Notes: generated by a model not told the origin, from the sequence alone. Shown: positions 1-6,450, counted from the first letter of the stretch. The stretch: DNA of 12,375 nucleotides from CAZGRP01 sp964527995 (GCA_964527995.1 CAZGRP010000091.1:1-12375), one strand, 5' to 3'. Program-made: numbers and translations.

Positions 1-170
1 CCGTGGTCCTCCGGCCACCGCGCCCTCTGTCCCTGGACCAGACCATCGAGTTCATTGCAGAAGACGAGCTTGTGGAAGTCACGCCCAAGAGCATCCGCCT
101 GCGCAAGATGGAGCTGGACGCCAAGAAGCGGGCGGTGAGCCGGAAGAAGGAAGCGCAGAGTGAAGTGTGA
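1..170 (+). CDS. typA: GTP-binding translation factor TypA/BipA, C-terminal end (5' partial)
   Basis: This is the last 55 residues of TypA (BipA), a ribosome-binding translational GTPase related to EF-G and LepA that acts in the cytoplasm in ribosome assembly and stress adaptation. The first complete codon is at base 3 and the stop is TGA at 168-170. The stretch EFIAEDELVEVTPKSIRLRK is the hallmark C-terminal segment of the family and is almost unchanged here. The GTPase domain and all G motifs lie upstream of the window. A lysine/arginine-rich tail of about 20 residues follows, which is usual. The final residues and the stop (GTG TGA) already lie inside a GA-rich low-complexity tract that continues downstream, so the last residues may come from repeat expansion. 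The identity is secure from the motif alone. Confidence 0.88.
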   Translation, partial: VVLRPPRPLSLDQTIEFIAEDELVEVTPKSIRLRKMELDAKKRAVSRKKEAQSEV

Positions 171-240
171 AGTGTCGAGCGTTGAGGGTAGAGCGGCGAG
201 GGCTGAATGTTGAATGCGGAGTGTCGAACGGCGAAGAGCA
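160..240 (+). repeat. GA-rich low-complexity tract running out of the typA stop codon
   Basis: This is an irregular, purine-rich array of short GTGTGAA, GTCGAGC, GTTGAGG and GAATG-like words. It begins inside the last codons of typA. The string GTGTGAAGTGTCGAG at 165-179 nearly recurs at 6270-6283, again across a stop codon. No reading frame in the tract resembles a protein. It is probably a dispersed intergenic repeat; its function is unknown. Confidence 0.5.
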
Positions 241-258
241 AGTGCCCCAGCTGTTGCA

Positions 259-399
259 GTCATCCTGAGGGAGTCGGAGCAGACGAGGTGGAGTGGGGAG
301 ACGACTGAAGGATCTCTGGTCCCGTTCGGGCTGGGGAGTTGAATTCATCCTAGAGATTCTTCACTTCGCTCCACTTCGTTCCGCTCCGTTCAGAATGAC
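259..399. repeat. Large imperfect inverted repeat (REP/MITE-like) between typA and the vapC remnant
   Basis: The left arm is 259-317 and the right arm is 352-399, with a 34-nt spacer. The outer ends pair GTCATCCTGA (259-268) with TCAGAATGAC (390-399), 9 of 10 positions. The inner ends pair GAAGGATCTCT (307-317) with AGAGATTCTTC (352-362), 10 of 11. The arm middles are divergent runs of GGAG/GAACG and CTTCG/CTCCG words. The transcript could form a long stem. No transposase is present, so it would be a non-autonomous or REP-like element. Confidence 0.65.
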
Positions 400-423
400 A
401 ACGAAGTAAGTTCAGACGGCTAA

Positions 424-804
424 TTAGATACTCAAATTTTTCTTTGGTACATTAGCGAGGATGAGCGGTTGCCAACTGCGTTCGAGAGGCCATTCGCAAC
501 CTTGATAACCAGGTTTTCTTCAGTGTAATATCGCTGTGGGAGGCCATCGTCAAATACCAGATCGGCAAATTTCCTCTACCGCATGCTCCGGAGACCTATT
601 TACCAGCACAACGCAAGAGGCATCAAATTGCCAGTTTGGGTTTGGACGAGGCCAGTGTCTCTCATCTTGCAAATTTACCAAGCCTGCACCGTAATCCTCT
701 TGGCCGTGTTTTTGATATGTCAGGCGATAAAACACGGGTTAGTCATTGTGACCGTCGATGAACAAATCACCGAATACCCCGTTCAAGTCTTAAGTCTTTC
801 TTGA
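424..804 (+). pseudogene. Broken VapC-type PIN-domain toxin (two frameshifts, no start codon)
   Basis: Intact VapC is a small PIN-domain RNase toxin paired with an antitoxin. Here its parts are spread over changing frames. DTQIFLWYISEDERLPTA (from 427) matches the N-terminal PIN motif, with the first catalytic Asp kept. The match then moves to another frame near 480 and reads VFFSVISLWEAIVKYQIGK and HLANLPSLHRNPLGRV. It shifts again at a five-T run (709-713) and finishes as ICQAIKHGLVIVTVDEQITE, with a stop at 802-804. Reading four Ts instead of five would restore RVLICQA. The usual acidic HRDPFDR segment reads HRNPLGR, so catalytic Asp is lost independently of the frameshifts. A stop (421-423) directly precedes the first recognisable codon, no initiator is visible, and no antitoxin gene lies upstream. 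The inverted repeat ending at 399 may have replaced the 5' end and antitoxin. Confidence 0.8.
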
Positions 805-815
805 CATCTGTGGTA

Positions 816-929
816 CTTCAGGACTTCCCGTTTGACGTCCACGCTCCTCTCTCCATCTCGTGTTAAGCCTCACCCCGCGCCATTCATCCTCCCGATAACG
901 CCATCCATCCCCCGCATTCCCCCATCCGT
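816..929. repeat. Pyrimidine-rich low-complexity spacer
   Basis: The 805-1053 interval has no supported gene. From about 816 to 929 the + strand is strongly pyrimidine-rich, with repeated CATCC and CCATC words. Read on the other strand it is a GA-rich tract like the one after typA. The two tracts therefore lie in opposite orientation on either side of the vapC remnant. A TTGACA at 801-806 has no convincing -10 partner, so I call no promoter. Confidence 0.4.
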
Positions 930-987
930 CGGATTCGACTACCCTTCTGCCTTCCGATTGCGTAGATTCCCCACGAAGAGACAAGAC

Positions 988-1020
988 GATCGGCGTCTCA
1001 TGTGATACCATGCGCCGATC
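988..1020. promoter_or_regulatory. Perfect 8-bp inverted repeat upstream of the export operon (candidate operator or leader hairpin)
   Basis: GATCGGCG (988-995) and CGCCGATC (1013-1020) are exact reverse complements separated by 17 nt. The right half ends 33 nt before the chosen ATG at 1054. It could be a binding site for a dimeric regulator or an RNA hairpin in the 5' leader of the TPR-ABC operon. The symmetry is seen directly; the regulatory role is inferred. Confidence 0.45.
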
Positions 1021-1040
1021 CAAACCATGAGATCTGACTC

Positions 1041-1046
1041 GGGAGG
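1041..1046 (+). promoter_or_regulatory. Ribosome binding site that sets the TPR gene start
   Basis: GGGAGG lies 7 nt before ATG 1054. This favours 1054 over the in-frame ATG at 1027, which lacks a comparable site and would put a hydrophilic extension in front of the signal peptide. Confidence 0.7.
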
Positions 1047-1053
1047 TTCGATC

Positions 1054-1710
1054 ATGACGAGGCGATGGATTTTGCTCTTGGCGGTCTTGCTGTCCGCCGC
1101 GCAGGTGGGGGCGCAGCAATCGCTGGCAGAGTTGAAGAAGGCGGCCGAGAAGCATCCCAACGACGCCGCAGCCGTTGTGAAGCTTGCACGGGCGTATCAC
1201 GACCAGGCCGTCGCTGGTGACAAGAGCGCGGTGAAGAAGGCCATCGAAACCGCGGAACGGGCCCTGGAGCTCGACCCGGGGAATGCCCTGGCTCTGGCGA
1301 TTCGAGGCAGTGCCACCACCCTGCGCGGCCGCGACGCCTGGTTGCCGTGGAAGAAGCTTGACTATGTCGAAGAGGGGTGCGACGACCTGGACAAGGCGGT
1401 CGAGATGGCGCCCAACAACGTCGATGTGCGGCTGTTTCGCGCCGTCAACAGCCTCAACCTGCCCGGCTTCTTCAAGCGCCTGCACTACGCCGTCAAAGAC
1501 CTGAAGCACATCCGGTCGCTGCCCTATTTCGACCGCTTGCCCGCGGACCTCCGGGCGACGGTGTTCTACTACTCCGGCATCGCCTACCAGAAGAGCGGAC
1601 AAGTGGAGAAAGGGATGCAGATGCTGCGGCAGGCGGTCAAGGCGGCTCCAGAATCGGAGTACGGTAAGCGAGCCGCGACCGAACTGGCCAGGGTCGAGGG
1701 ACAGCGATGA
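1054..1710 (+). CDS. Secreted TPR-repeat protein, first gene of the export operon
   Basis: The product is a 218-residue protein with an N-terminal Sec signal peptide: a charged start (MTRR), a hydrophobic core at residues 5-16, and an Ala-X-Ala-like site near VGA-QQ at about residue 20. No lipobox Cys is visible, so it is probably soluble in the periplasm. The rest is helical with TPR-like units. Clear ones are about 58-85 (AIETAERALELDPGNALAL), about 104-131 (the DLDKAVEMAPNNVDV region) and about 168-200 (YYSGIAYQKSGQVEKGMQML). A degenerate unit covers about 23-50. TPR folds are protein-docking scaffolds, so it may organise or regulate the adjacent transporter. Its stop overlaps the ATPase start by 4 bp (ATGA), which indicates translational coupling. 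The TPR class is clear; the partner is unknown. Confidence 0.85.
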   Translation: MTRRWILLLAVLLSAAQVGAQQSLAELKKAAEKHPNDAAAVVKLARAYHDQAVAGDKSAVKKAIETAERALELDPGNALALAIRGSATTLRGRDAWLPWKKLDYVEEGCDDLDKAVEMAPNNVDVRLFRAVNSLNLPGFFKRLHYAVKDLKHIRSLPYFDRLPADLRATVFYYSGIAYQKSGQVEKGMQMLRQAVKAAPESEYGKRAATELARVEGQR

Positions 1711-2384
1711 TCCAGACCGAGCGGCTGACAAAGCGCTACGTTCTCGGCAAAACCGAAGTGCCGGCGCTCAAGGGGATCGACCTGCACATCACCGCCGGTG
1801 AGTTCACGGCCGTGTCGGGGCCGTCGGGTTCGGGGAAAACGACCCTGCTCAATCTCATCGGCTGTCTCGATGTGCCGACCTCTGGCTCCTTGATCCTCGA
1901 TGGACAGGTCATTCGCTATAACGGGCTGGCGCGTCTGCACCGGCTGCGGCTCGAGAAGATCGGCTTCATCTTCCAGACCTTCAACCTGATCCCGGTGCTG
2001 ACGGCCTACGAGAACGTCGAATACCCGCTGCTGCTCACGCGCCGGACATCGGCCGAGATCCGCAGGCTGGTGGGAGAGGCGCTGCACGCCGTGGGTCTGT
2101 GGGAGGTGCGCAACCACCGCCCGGACGAGCTGTCGGGCGGACAGCGGCAGCGCGTGGCTGTGGCACGGGCCCTGGTCAATCGGCCACGCATCGTGCTGGC
2201 CGACGAGCCCACCGCCAATCTCGACTCGCAAACCGCGGTTGAGGTGGTGGATGTGATGCACGACTTGAATCGGAGAGAGGGAGTGACGTTCTTCTTCTCC
2301 ACCCACGACCCGCTGATCGTGGAGCGGGCGGACCGGGTTGTGAAGATCCGCGACGGCCGCCTGGTGGATGGCAATGAGCCCTGA
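1707..2384 (+). CDS. ABC transporter ATP-binding protein, LolD/MacB type
   Basis: This 225-residue cytoplasmic ATPase has every ABC motif in order: Walker A GPSGSGKT at 38-45, Q-loop Gln90 (FIFQTFNLIP), signature LSGGQ at 142-146, Walker B IVLADE at 162-167 followed by PTANLD, and switch His200. The QTFNLIPVLTAYENVEYPL segment and the short length are typical of the MacB/LolD subfamily, which pairs with FtsX-type permeases in lipoprotein release, macrolide export or other mechanotransmission systems. The start overlaps the TPR stop by 4 bp, and the permease begins 75 nt after its stop. It presumably forms an A2B2 complex with the single permease as a homodimer. The name lolD is not assigned because the substrate is unknown and LolC/LolE counterparts are absent. 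Confidence 0.93.
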   Translation: MIQTERLTKRYVLGKTEVPALKGIDLHITAGEFTAVSGPSGSGKTTLLNLIGCLDVPTSGSLILDGQVIRYNGLARLHRLRLEKIGFIFQTFNLIPVLTAYENVEYPLLLTRRTSAEIRRLVGEALHAVGLWEVRNHRPDELSGGQRQRVAVARALVNRPRIVLADEPTANLDSQTAVEVVDVMHDLNRREGVTFFFSTHDPLIVERADRVVKIRDGRLVDGNEP

Positions 2385-2459
2385 GAAGTCGACGCCGAAT
2401 CACAACGAAGAGACTGAATCCGCGGGGCGGAGCAGGAGAGAAACCACAGGATCCGAGGA

Positions 2460-3692
2460 ATGATTTTTCGAAGATTTCTGAAACTGGCGTTCAAGAACGT
2501 TCTGCGCAACCGTCGCCGCACCCTCATCACCTCGCTGGTTCTGGTTTTCGGGACCGTGTCTCTGATTCTGGCGGGCGGCTTTATGGAGTACTCCTTCGAA
2601 GGCCTGCGCGAATCGACCATCCGCAGCCGGCTGGGACATCTGCAGATCTACCACGGCGACTACTTCTCGAAAGAAGAGGACAAGCCTCTGCAGTACGGCC
2701 TCGCGGGCGCCGATTCGATCAAGAGACGGCTGATGCCGCTGCGGCAGGTGCGCTTCGCCATGGCGCGGGTCGAGTTCATGGGCTTGATCTCCAACGGCGA
2801 CAAGTCGGTGGCCTTTCTCGGGCAGGGTGTCGAGCCCGAGAAGGAGGAGAAGCTGAGCGGTTTCTTCGTGCGAACGGGGCAGGGCAGGTTCCTGGGGCAG
2901 TCGGAGGACAGCGACCTGGAGGCTGAGGTGGTTCTCGGCAGGGGACTGGCCAAGTCGCTCAAGGCCAAGCCCGGCGACTACCTGACCCTGATGACCACCA
3001 CGGTCGGCGGCGCGCTCAATGCCGTGGACGTCAAGATGGTGGGCACCTTCTCCACCGGCATTCCGGAGTACGACCGCCGCGCCCTGATGGTCCGCCTGGA
3101 TGTCGCCCAGGAGCTGCTGGTCACCAATCGGGTCAGCAAGATCGTTGTGGTGCTGCGCGATACGAAGATGACCGACGCCGTGCAGGAGGAGTTGCAGCGC
3201 CTTTTTCCGAGTCTTGCCATCAAACGATGGATCGACCTGGCGCCGTACTACCGATCGGTGGTCGGTTTGTACAACTCGATCTTCGCCTTCCTCGGGGTGA
3301 TCATCTTCGTGGTCGTGGTCCTTTCCAGCTCAAACACCATGATGATGTCGATCTTCGAGCGCACGCGCGAGATCGGCACCCTGCTGGCGGTGGGCACCTC
3401 GCGCGGCCGCATGGTTGCCAATTTCCTGTACGAAGGACTCATCATCGGCATAATCGGCGGTGCGCTGGGCGTTGCCCTCGGGGCTCTGCTCGCCTATGCC
3501 ATCAGCCACGCGGGCATCAACATGCCACCCCCGCCAGGGTATGACCAGGGCTATCCGCTGCTGGTCTACCAGGTTCCGAGGATCATGGCCGGGGCCTTTG
3601 GGCTGATGGTGGTCACGACCGTCGTGTCAACGATCTTCCCGGCCTTGCGTGCGGCGCGGATGAAGATCGTCGATGCCCTTGGGCATGTTTAG
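2460..3692 (+). CDS. ABC transporter permease, FtsX/MacB/LolC-E family
   Basis: This 410-residue inner-membrane protein has the four-helix MacB topology. A basic N-terminus (FKNVLRNRRR) precedes helix 1 at about 21-42. A large periplasmic domain covers about 43-265. Three C-terminal helices lie at about 268-290, 323-349 and 375-395. The FtsX-domain signature TREIGTLLAVGTSRGRMV (302-319) follows the second helix and would contact the ATPase. The protein ends ALRAARMKIVDALGHV, as family members do. GAGGA abuts the ATG directly and a better purine-rich site (CAGGAGAG) lies about 20 nt upstream; no alternative in-frame start is available. The family either extracts lipoproteins or transmits force to periplasmic partners. 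With a LolA-like protein downstream, extraction of a lipidated or hydrophobic cargo is likely but unproven. Confidence 0.92.
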   Translation: MIFRRFLKLAFKNVLRNRRRTLITSLVLVFGTVSLILAGGFMEYSFEGLRESTIRSRLGHLQIYHGDYFSKEEDKPLQYGLAGADSIKRRLMPLRQVRFAMARVEFMGLISNGDKSVAFLGQGVEPEKEEKLSGFFVRTGQGRFLGQSEDSDLEAEVVLGRGLAKSLKAKPGDYLTLMTTTVGGALNAVDVKMVGTFSTGIPEYDRRALMVRLDVAQELLVTNRVSKIVVVLRDTKMTDAVQEELQRLFPSLAIKRWIDLAPYYRSVVGLYNSIFAFLGVIIFVVVVLSSSNTMMMSIFERTREIGTLLAVGTSRGRMVANFLYEGLIIGIIGGALGVALGALLAYAISHAGINMPPPPGYDQGYPLLVYQVPRIMAGAFGLMVVTTVVSTIFPALRAARMKIVDALGHV

Positions 3693-3705
3693 TCCTGCGC
3701 TTTCA

Positions 3706-3966
3706 GAACCACAGAGACACGAAGACTTGCCGTGAGTGGCCACTTCAAGCGTCGAGGATCAAGCAGAACACAATCCGCTTGATCCGTTAAATCCGCTTAC
3801 AAAAGACTCTTGTACACGGATTGAACGGATTCAGCGGATGGGGGAGTCAGTAAGGCCGAATGTTTCAGGATAACAAGAAGAATATTTTGTCTTACGTTTG
3901 GCGTGCTCACATTCGTCAGTACATGAGTTGGACTTCTTTGTGCCTCTGTGACTTTGTAGTTGAACC
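3706..3966. repeat. CACAAAG-family inverted repeat, copy 1, with a nested inverted repeat
   Basis: The left arm begins AACCACAGAGACACGAAG (3707-3724). The right arm at 3933-3966 reads as CTTTGTGCCTCTGTGACTTT and pairs with it imperfectly. Nested inside is a second pair, 3773-3798 against 3814-3839, each arm built from the word ATCCGCTTG or its complement at a 9-nt period. The copy fills the 290 nt between the permease and the LolA-like gene, and its right arm ends 16 nt before the next ATG. The region contains no supported gene. Confidence 0.7.
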
Positions 3967-3982
3967 AACGGACGGACGAGCT

Positions 3983-4732
3983 ATGCGACCAACACTAATC
4001 GTTCTCCTCCTCGGCGGGATCCTCCTTCGAACGGCGGCAGTCGGTTTGGCCAGGGGCGACCCGCCCTCTGCCGAGGAAATTCTGCAGCGTTCGGAACGCT
4101 TCCGGAATGCCTGGGAGAGCTTTTCTGTGCGCACGCGGATCGAGAACTACGTCAACGGGAAGAGGAAAGACCAGGCGGACTACGAGGTCCTGGTCAAAGG
4201 CTGGGACCGCAGCCTGGTGCGCTTTCTGCGCCCGGACCAGAGGGGCCAATATCTCTTGATGGTCGGAGACGACATGTGGATCTACCTGCCGAACACCCGG
4301 CGGCCGATTCGCATCACCCCGCTGCAGCGCCTCCTCGGCGACGCCAGCAACGGCGACGTCGCCCGCACCAACTATGGCCGCGACTACAAGCCGACCCTGG
4401 TCCGCGAGGACACCCTGGGCGGCGACCGGTGCTATGTCCTCGAGCTTGCCTCGGTGCGGGCCGGCGCTACCTATTATCGCATCGAGTACTGGGTGCGGGT
4501 GGGCGACTACCGCCCAGTCAAGGCTGAGTTTTTCCTGAGATCCGGGAAGCACTACAAGACGGCCCTGTTCACGAAGTACGCGGAGCAGCGAGGGCGGGCG
4601 CTGCTGGCGGAGATGCGGCTGGTCGATCGCCTTCGGCCGGGCCGCCAGACGATCATGTCGTTCTCCGAGTATCGACCGCGGCGTATCCCGGACAAGTACT
4701 TCAACAAGAACTACCTGCCGAGGCTGAGGTGA
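3983..4732 (+). CDS. LolA-like periplasmic protein (outer-membrane lipoprotein-sorting family)
   Basis: This is a 249-residue exported protein. ATG 3983 gives a good signal peptide (MRPT, hydrophobic 4-22, cleavage near GLA-RG). The in-frame ATG at 3860 would add 41 residues encoded by the repeat, so it is rejected. The mature part has the LolA/LolB-like half-barrel pattern: EEILQRSERFRNAWESFSVRT opening, VKGWDRSLVRFLRPDQRGQY, MVGDDMWIYLPNTRRPIRI, then alternating strands to MSFSEYRPRRIPDKYF. This matches the broad family annotated as outer membrane lipoprotein-sorting protein, whose members bind a lipid or acyl chain in the cavity. It lies between an ABC permease and an outer-membrane barrel, so it is the likely periplasmic shuttle. 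A Shine-Dalgarno site is weak or absent (GACGAG). The family call is firm; the cargo is unknown. Confidence 0.83.
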   Translation: MRPTLIVLLLGGILLRTAAVGLARGDPPSAEEILQRSERFRNAWESFSVRTRIENYVNGKRKDQADYEVLVKGWDRSLVRFLRPDQRGQYLLMVGDDMWIYLPNTRRPIRITPLQRLLGDASNGDVARTNYGRDYKPTLVREDTLGGDRCYVLELASVRAGATYYRIEYWVRVGDYRPVKAEFFLRSGKHYKTALFTKYAEQRGRALLAEMRLVDRLRPGRQTIMSFSEYRPRRIPDKYFNKNYLPRLR

Positions 4733-4758
4733 AAGTGCTCGGCTTCGCCGGTTGTAGT

Positions 4759-4955
4759 AAGCGGATCAAGCGGATCAAGCGGATGATCCGAGCTTTCCTG
4801 CTTGGATTGTTCGTAGATCTTACCAGAAAGGCACAAGGTCACAAAGGCGACTTATCTCGGGTGTTCATCGACGTCTACCCGGACGCTGTCGGACTTTCTC
4901 CATGGCGGCGCTGCTGGTCAATCTTCGTGCCTTGGTGCCTTTGTGGTTTCAAACC
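4759..4955. repeat. CACAAAG-family inverted repeat, copy 2, preceded by a triple 9-mer
   Basis: AAGCGGATC occurs almost three times in exact tandem (4759-4784). The left arm at 4817-4846 (ATCTTACCAG, then GGCACAAGGTCACAAAG) is nearly the same as the left arm of copy 3. The right arm at 4927-4955 (GTGCCTTGGTGCCTTTGTGG) pairs with it at about 18 of 21 positions in the core. The element fills the gap between the LolA-like gene and the barrel gene and ends 15 nt before GTG 4971. I see no gene in it. Confidence 0.7.
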
Positions 4956-4970
4956 AGGTTTTCGAACAAA

Positions 4971-6275
4971 GTGAGCGTGCAAGATCTCCAGAAAACCGTC
5001 GCAGTCCTTGCCGTCTTCGCCCTCATGCCTGGGAACGGCAGCCCAGCGCTGGCGCAGACCGGTCCCTGGCTCAGGCTGAACGTGCTGCAAGAGCTGACGG
5101 CCTTTCGGCTTGACGACCGGACTCCTATCAACCCCGACAACCGCATTCTGCCGCAGCCGCGGTGGGCCAGCACGAGCATCGCGGCCGTGGCGGGAGGGGT
5201 CGGTCCTTTGCGTGCGGCGCTTAACCTCTCCGCCCATCGGACAGAGCTTGCTTCCACGGACTATGACCACCAGGTGCGCGAGCTCTACCTGAGTTCCTCC
5301 CTGTCGGAGCATTTCGACCTGACGGTGGGACGGCGGATTCTCAAATGGGGGACCGGCTATGCCTTCAATCCGACAGGCGTGGTGGAGCCGGTGCGCGACC
5401 CTGCTGACCCCGAGGACCGCCTGCGCCAGTACCAGGGTCGAAATCTTCTCAGCCTCAGCGCCTATTCCGGCAACCTGGCGGTGGACGTGGTCTATGTGAA
5501 TGATGCGCTTCCGGATCGTCCAGGCGATGCAGGCAGGAGGCACGAGCTGGCTGTGCGGGCCTATCTCTTCTGGCGGGGAGCGGATCTCTCCGCAGTGGCC
5601 CATTTTCGCCGTGGTCACCGCAGCCGCTGGGGCATCAACTACGCCCAGGTCTTTGGCGCCGGTCTGGAGGTGCACGCCGAAGCGCTCGTGGAGGTCGGCA
5701 GCGAGCGCTGGTACCCGCTGTTTGTCGCGGACGGCGTCGAGCCGAGGTTCTACACGTCGTGGCCCTACGCGCAGCGAGAAGCTCGTTCGCGTTCCTTCTT
5801 TCCCAGGGTGCTGTTGGGGGGACAATACACGTTCTCCTGGGGAACCAACGCGATCGTCGAGTTCTACTACGACCGCGGCGGGCTGTCGCGGAAGGAGTGG
5901 CGGCGATGGTACGAGTTTGTGAAGTTCCACTCGGATCAGTCGAGGCCGGATTCGCCGGAGGTCTTTCCGGGATCTCGCCAAGCTGCCCGAGGGAATCTGC
6001 TATGGAGTCTCTCGACGTTGTCAGGGCAAGGTTCCATGCGCAGCTATGGGTTCCTTCGTCTGGCGCAGAGCGGGCCTCGGGCCTCGGCCAGCGCCATGGC
6101 CTTCGCGAATCTACAGGACTTGAGCGGGGTTTTGATCGCAGACGCACGATACAGGGCGTCAAATCATCTGGCATTCTATCTGCGGATTTCGTATTTTTGG
6201 GGCGGACACGGAAGCGAGTTTGGGGTTCTGTTTAACGATGCCGTGGTGAGGTTGGGGGTGAGTGGGAGTGTGTGA
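4971..6275 (+). CDS. Probable outer-membrane beta-barrel protein, last gene of the export operon
   Basis: From GTG 4971 the product is 434 residues with a signal peptide: VSVQDLQK, a hydrophobic core, and cleavage near SPALA-Q at residue 28. An in-frame ATG at 4902 exists, but its first 23 codons lie in the repeat arm and would put a second hydrophobic patch before the signal, so I prefer 4971; a second GTG at 4977 is possible. The mature protein lacks long hydrophobic helices and has alternating, aromatic-rich amphipathic strands typical of barrels, for example LYLSSSLSEHFDLTVGRRIL, FYYDRGG and HLAFYLRISYFWGG. A WGTGYAFNP segment (about 126-134) may be a family signature. The C-terminus ends in Val rather than the usual aromatic residue, and its last codons and stop fall in a repeat-like GTG/AGT tract. 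I do not assign a family. Position suggests the outer-membrane receiver or exit of the upstream transporter. Confidence 0.75.
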   Translation: MSVQDLQKTVAVLAVFALMPGNGSPALAQTGPWLRLNVLQELTAFRLDDRTPINPDNRILPQPRWASTSIAAVAGGVGPLRAALNLSAHRTELASTDYDHQVRELYLSSSLSEHFDLTVGRRILKWGTGYAFNPTGVVEPVRDPADPEDRLRQYQGRNLLSLSAYSGNLAVDVVYVNDALPDRPGDAGRRHELAVRAYLFWRGADLSAVAHFRRGHRSRWGINYAQVFGAGLEVHAEALVEVGSERWYPLFVADGVEPRFYTSWPYAQREARSRSFFPRVLLGGQYTFSWGTNAIVEFYYDRGGLSRKEWRRWYEFVKFHSDQSRPDSPEVFPGSRQAARGNLLWSLSTLSGQGSMRSYGFLRLAQSGPRASASAMAFANLQDLSGVLIADARYRASNHLAFYLRISYFWGGHGSEFGVLFNDAVVRLGVSGSV

Positions 6276-6298
6276 GTGTCGAGAGTGAGGGGCGCTCG
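6256..6298 (+). repeat. GT/GA-rich tract spanning the stop codon of the barrel gene
   Basis: A run of GTGAGTGGGAGTG words leads into GTG TGA (6270-6275) and continues as GTGTCGAGAGTGAGGGG. The segment closely resembles the one at the end of typA, with the stop codon in the same place within the repeat. Confidence 0.45.
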
Positions 6299-6423
6299 TC
6301 GTTTGGGTTCGCAATTCCGGTTGAGTGCGCATGTTGTGCAATCGTGACGGCTTACCGCGGATGCTCACGGAAGGTTCACCGAATTCTTAGGAAAGGCCAG
6401 GCGAACCGGGAGGATTTGCAAAA

Positions 6424-6450
6424 ACCGCAGAGCCCGCTGAGACCGCAGAG
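6424..6450 (+). repeat. Three tandem 9-mers (ACCGCAGAG type)
   Basis: ACCGCAGAG (6424-6432), CCCGCTGAG (6433-6441) and ACCGCAGAG (6442-6450) lie head to tail with an exact 9-nt period. The spacer from 6299 to 6512 otherwise shows nothing I can call a gene or promoter. Confidence 0.6.

Noticed and set aside
583..804. A 73-residue + strand open frame as a separate small gene
   Set aside because: Only its second half resembles a protein, and that half is the C-terminal part of the frameshifted PIN domain.
801..830. Promoter with -35 TTGACA
   Set aside because: No acceptable -10 hexamer lies at 16-18 nt, and the next gene starts more than 220 nt downstream.
790..1731. A 313-residue - strand open frame
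   Set aside because: It lies antisense to the TPR gene and a spacer, has no recognisable domain, and reflects high GC content.
3860..3982. Upstream ATG as the start of the LolA-like gene
   Set aside because: It would add 41 residues encoded by the repeat arm in front of a proper signal peptide.
4875..5981. A 368-residue - strand open frame
   Set aside because: Antisense to the barrel gene; His/Arg/Pro-rich composition typical of shadow frames. The + strand frame has a signal peptide and barrel-like strands.
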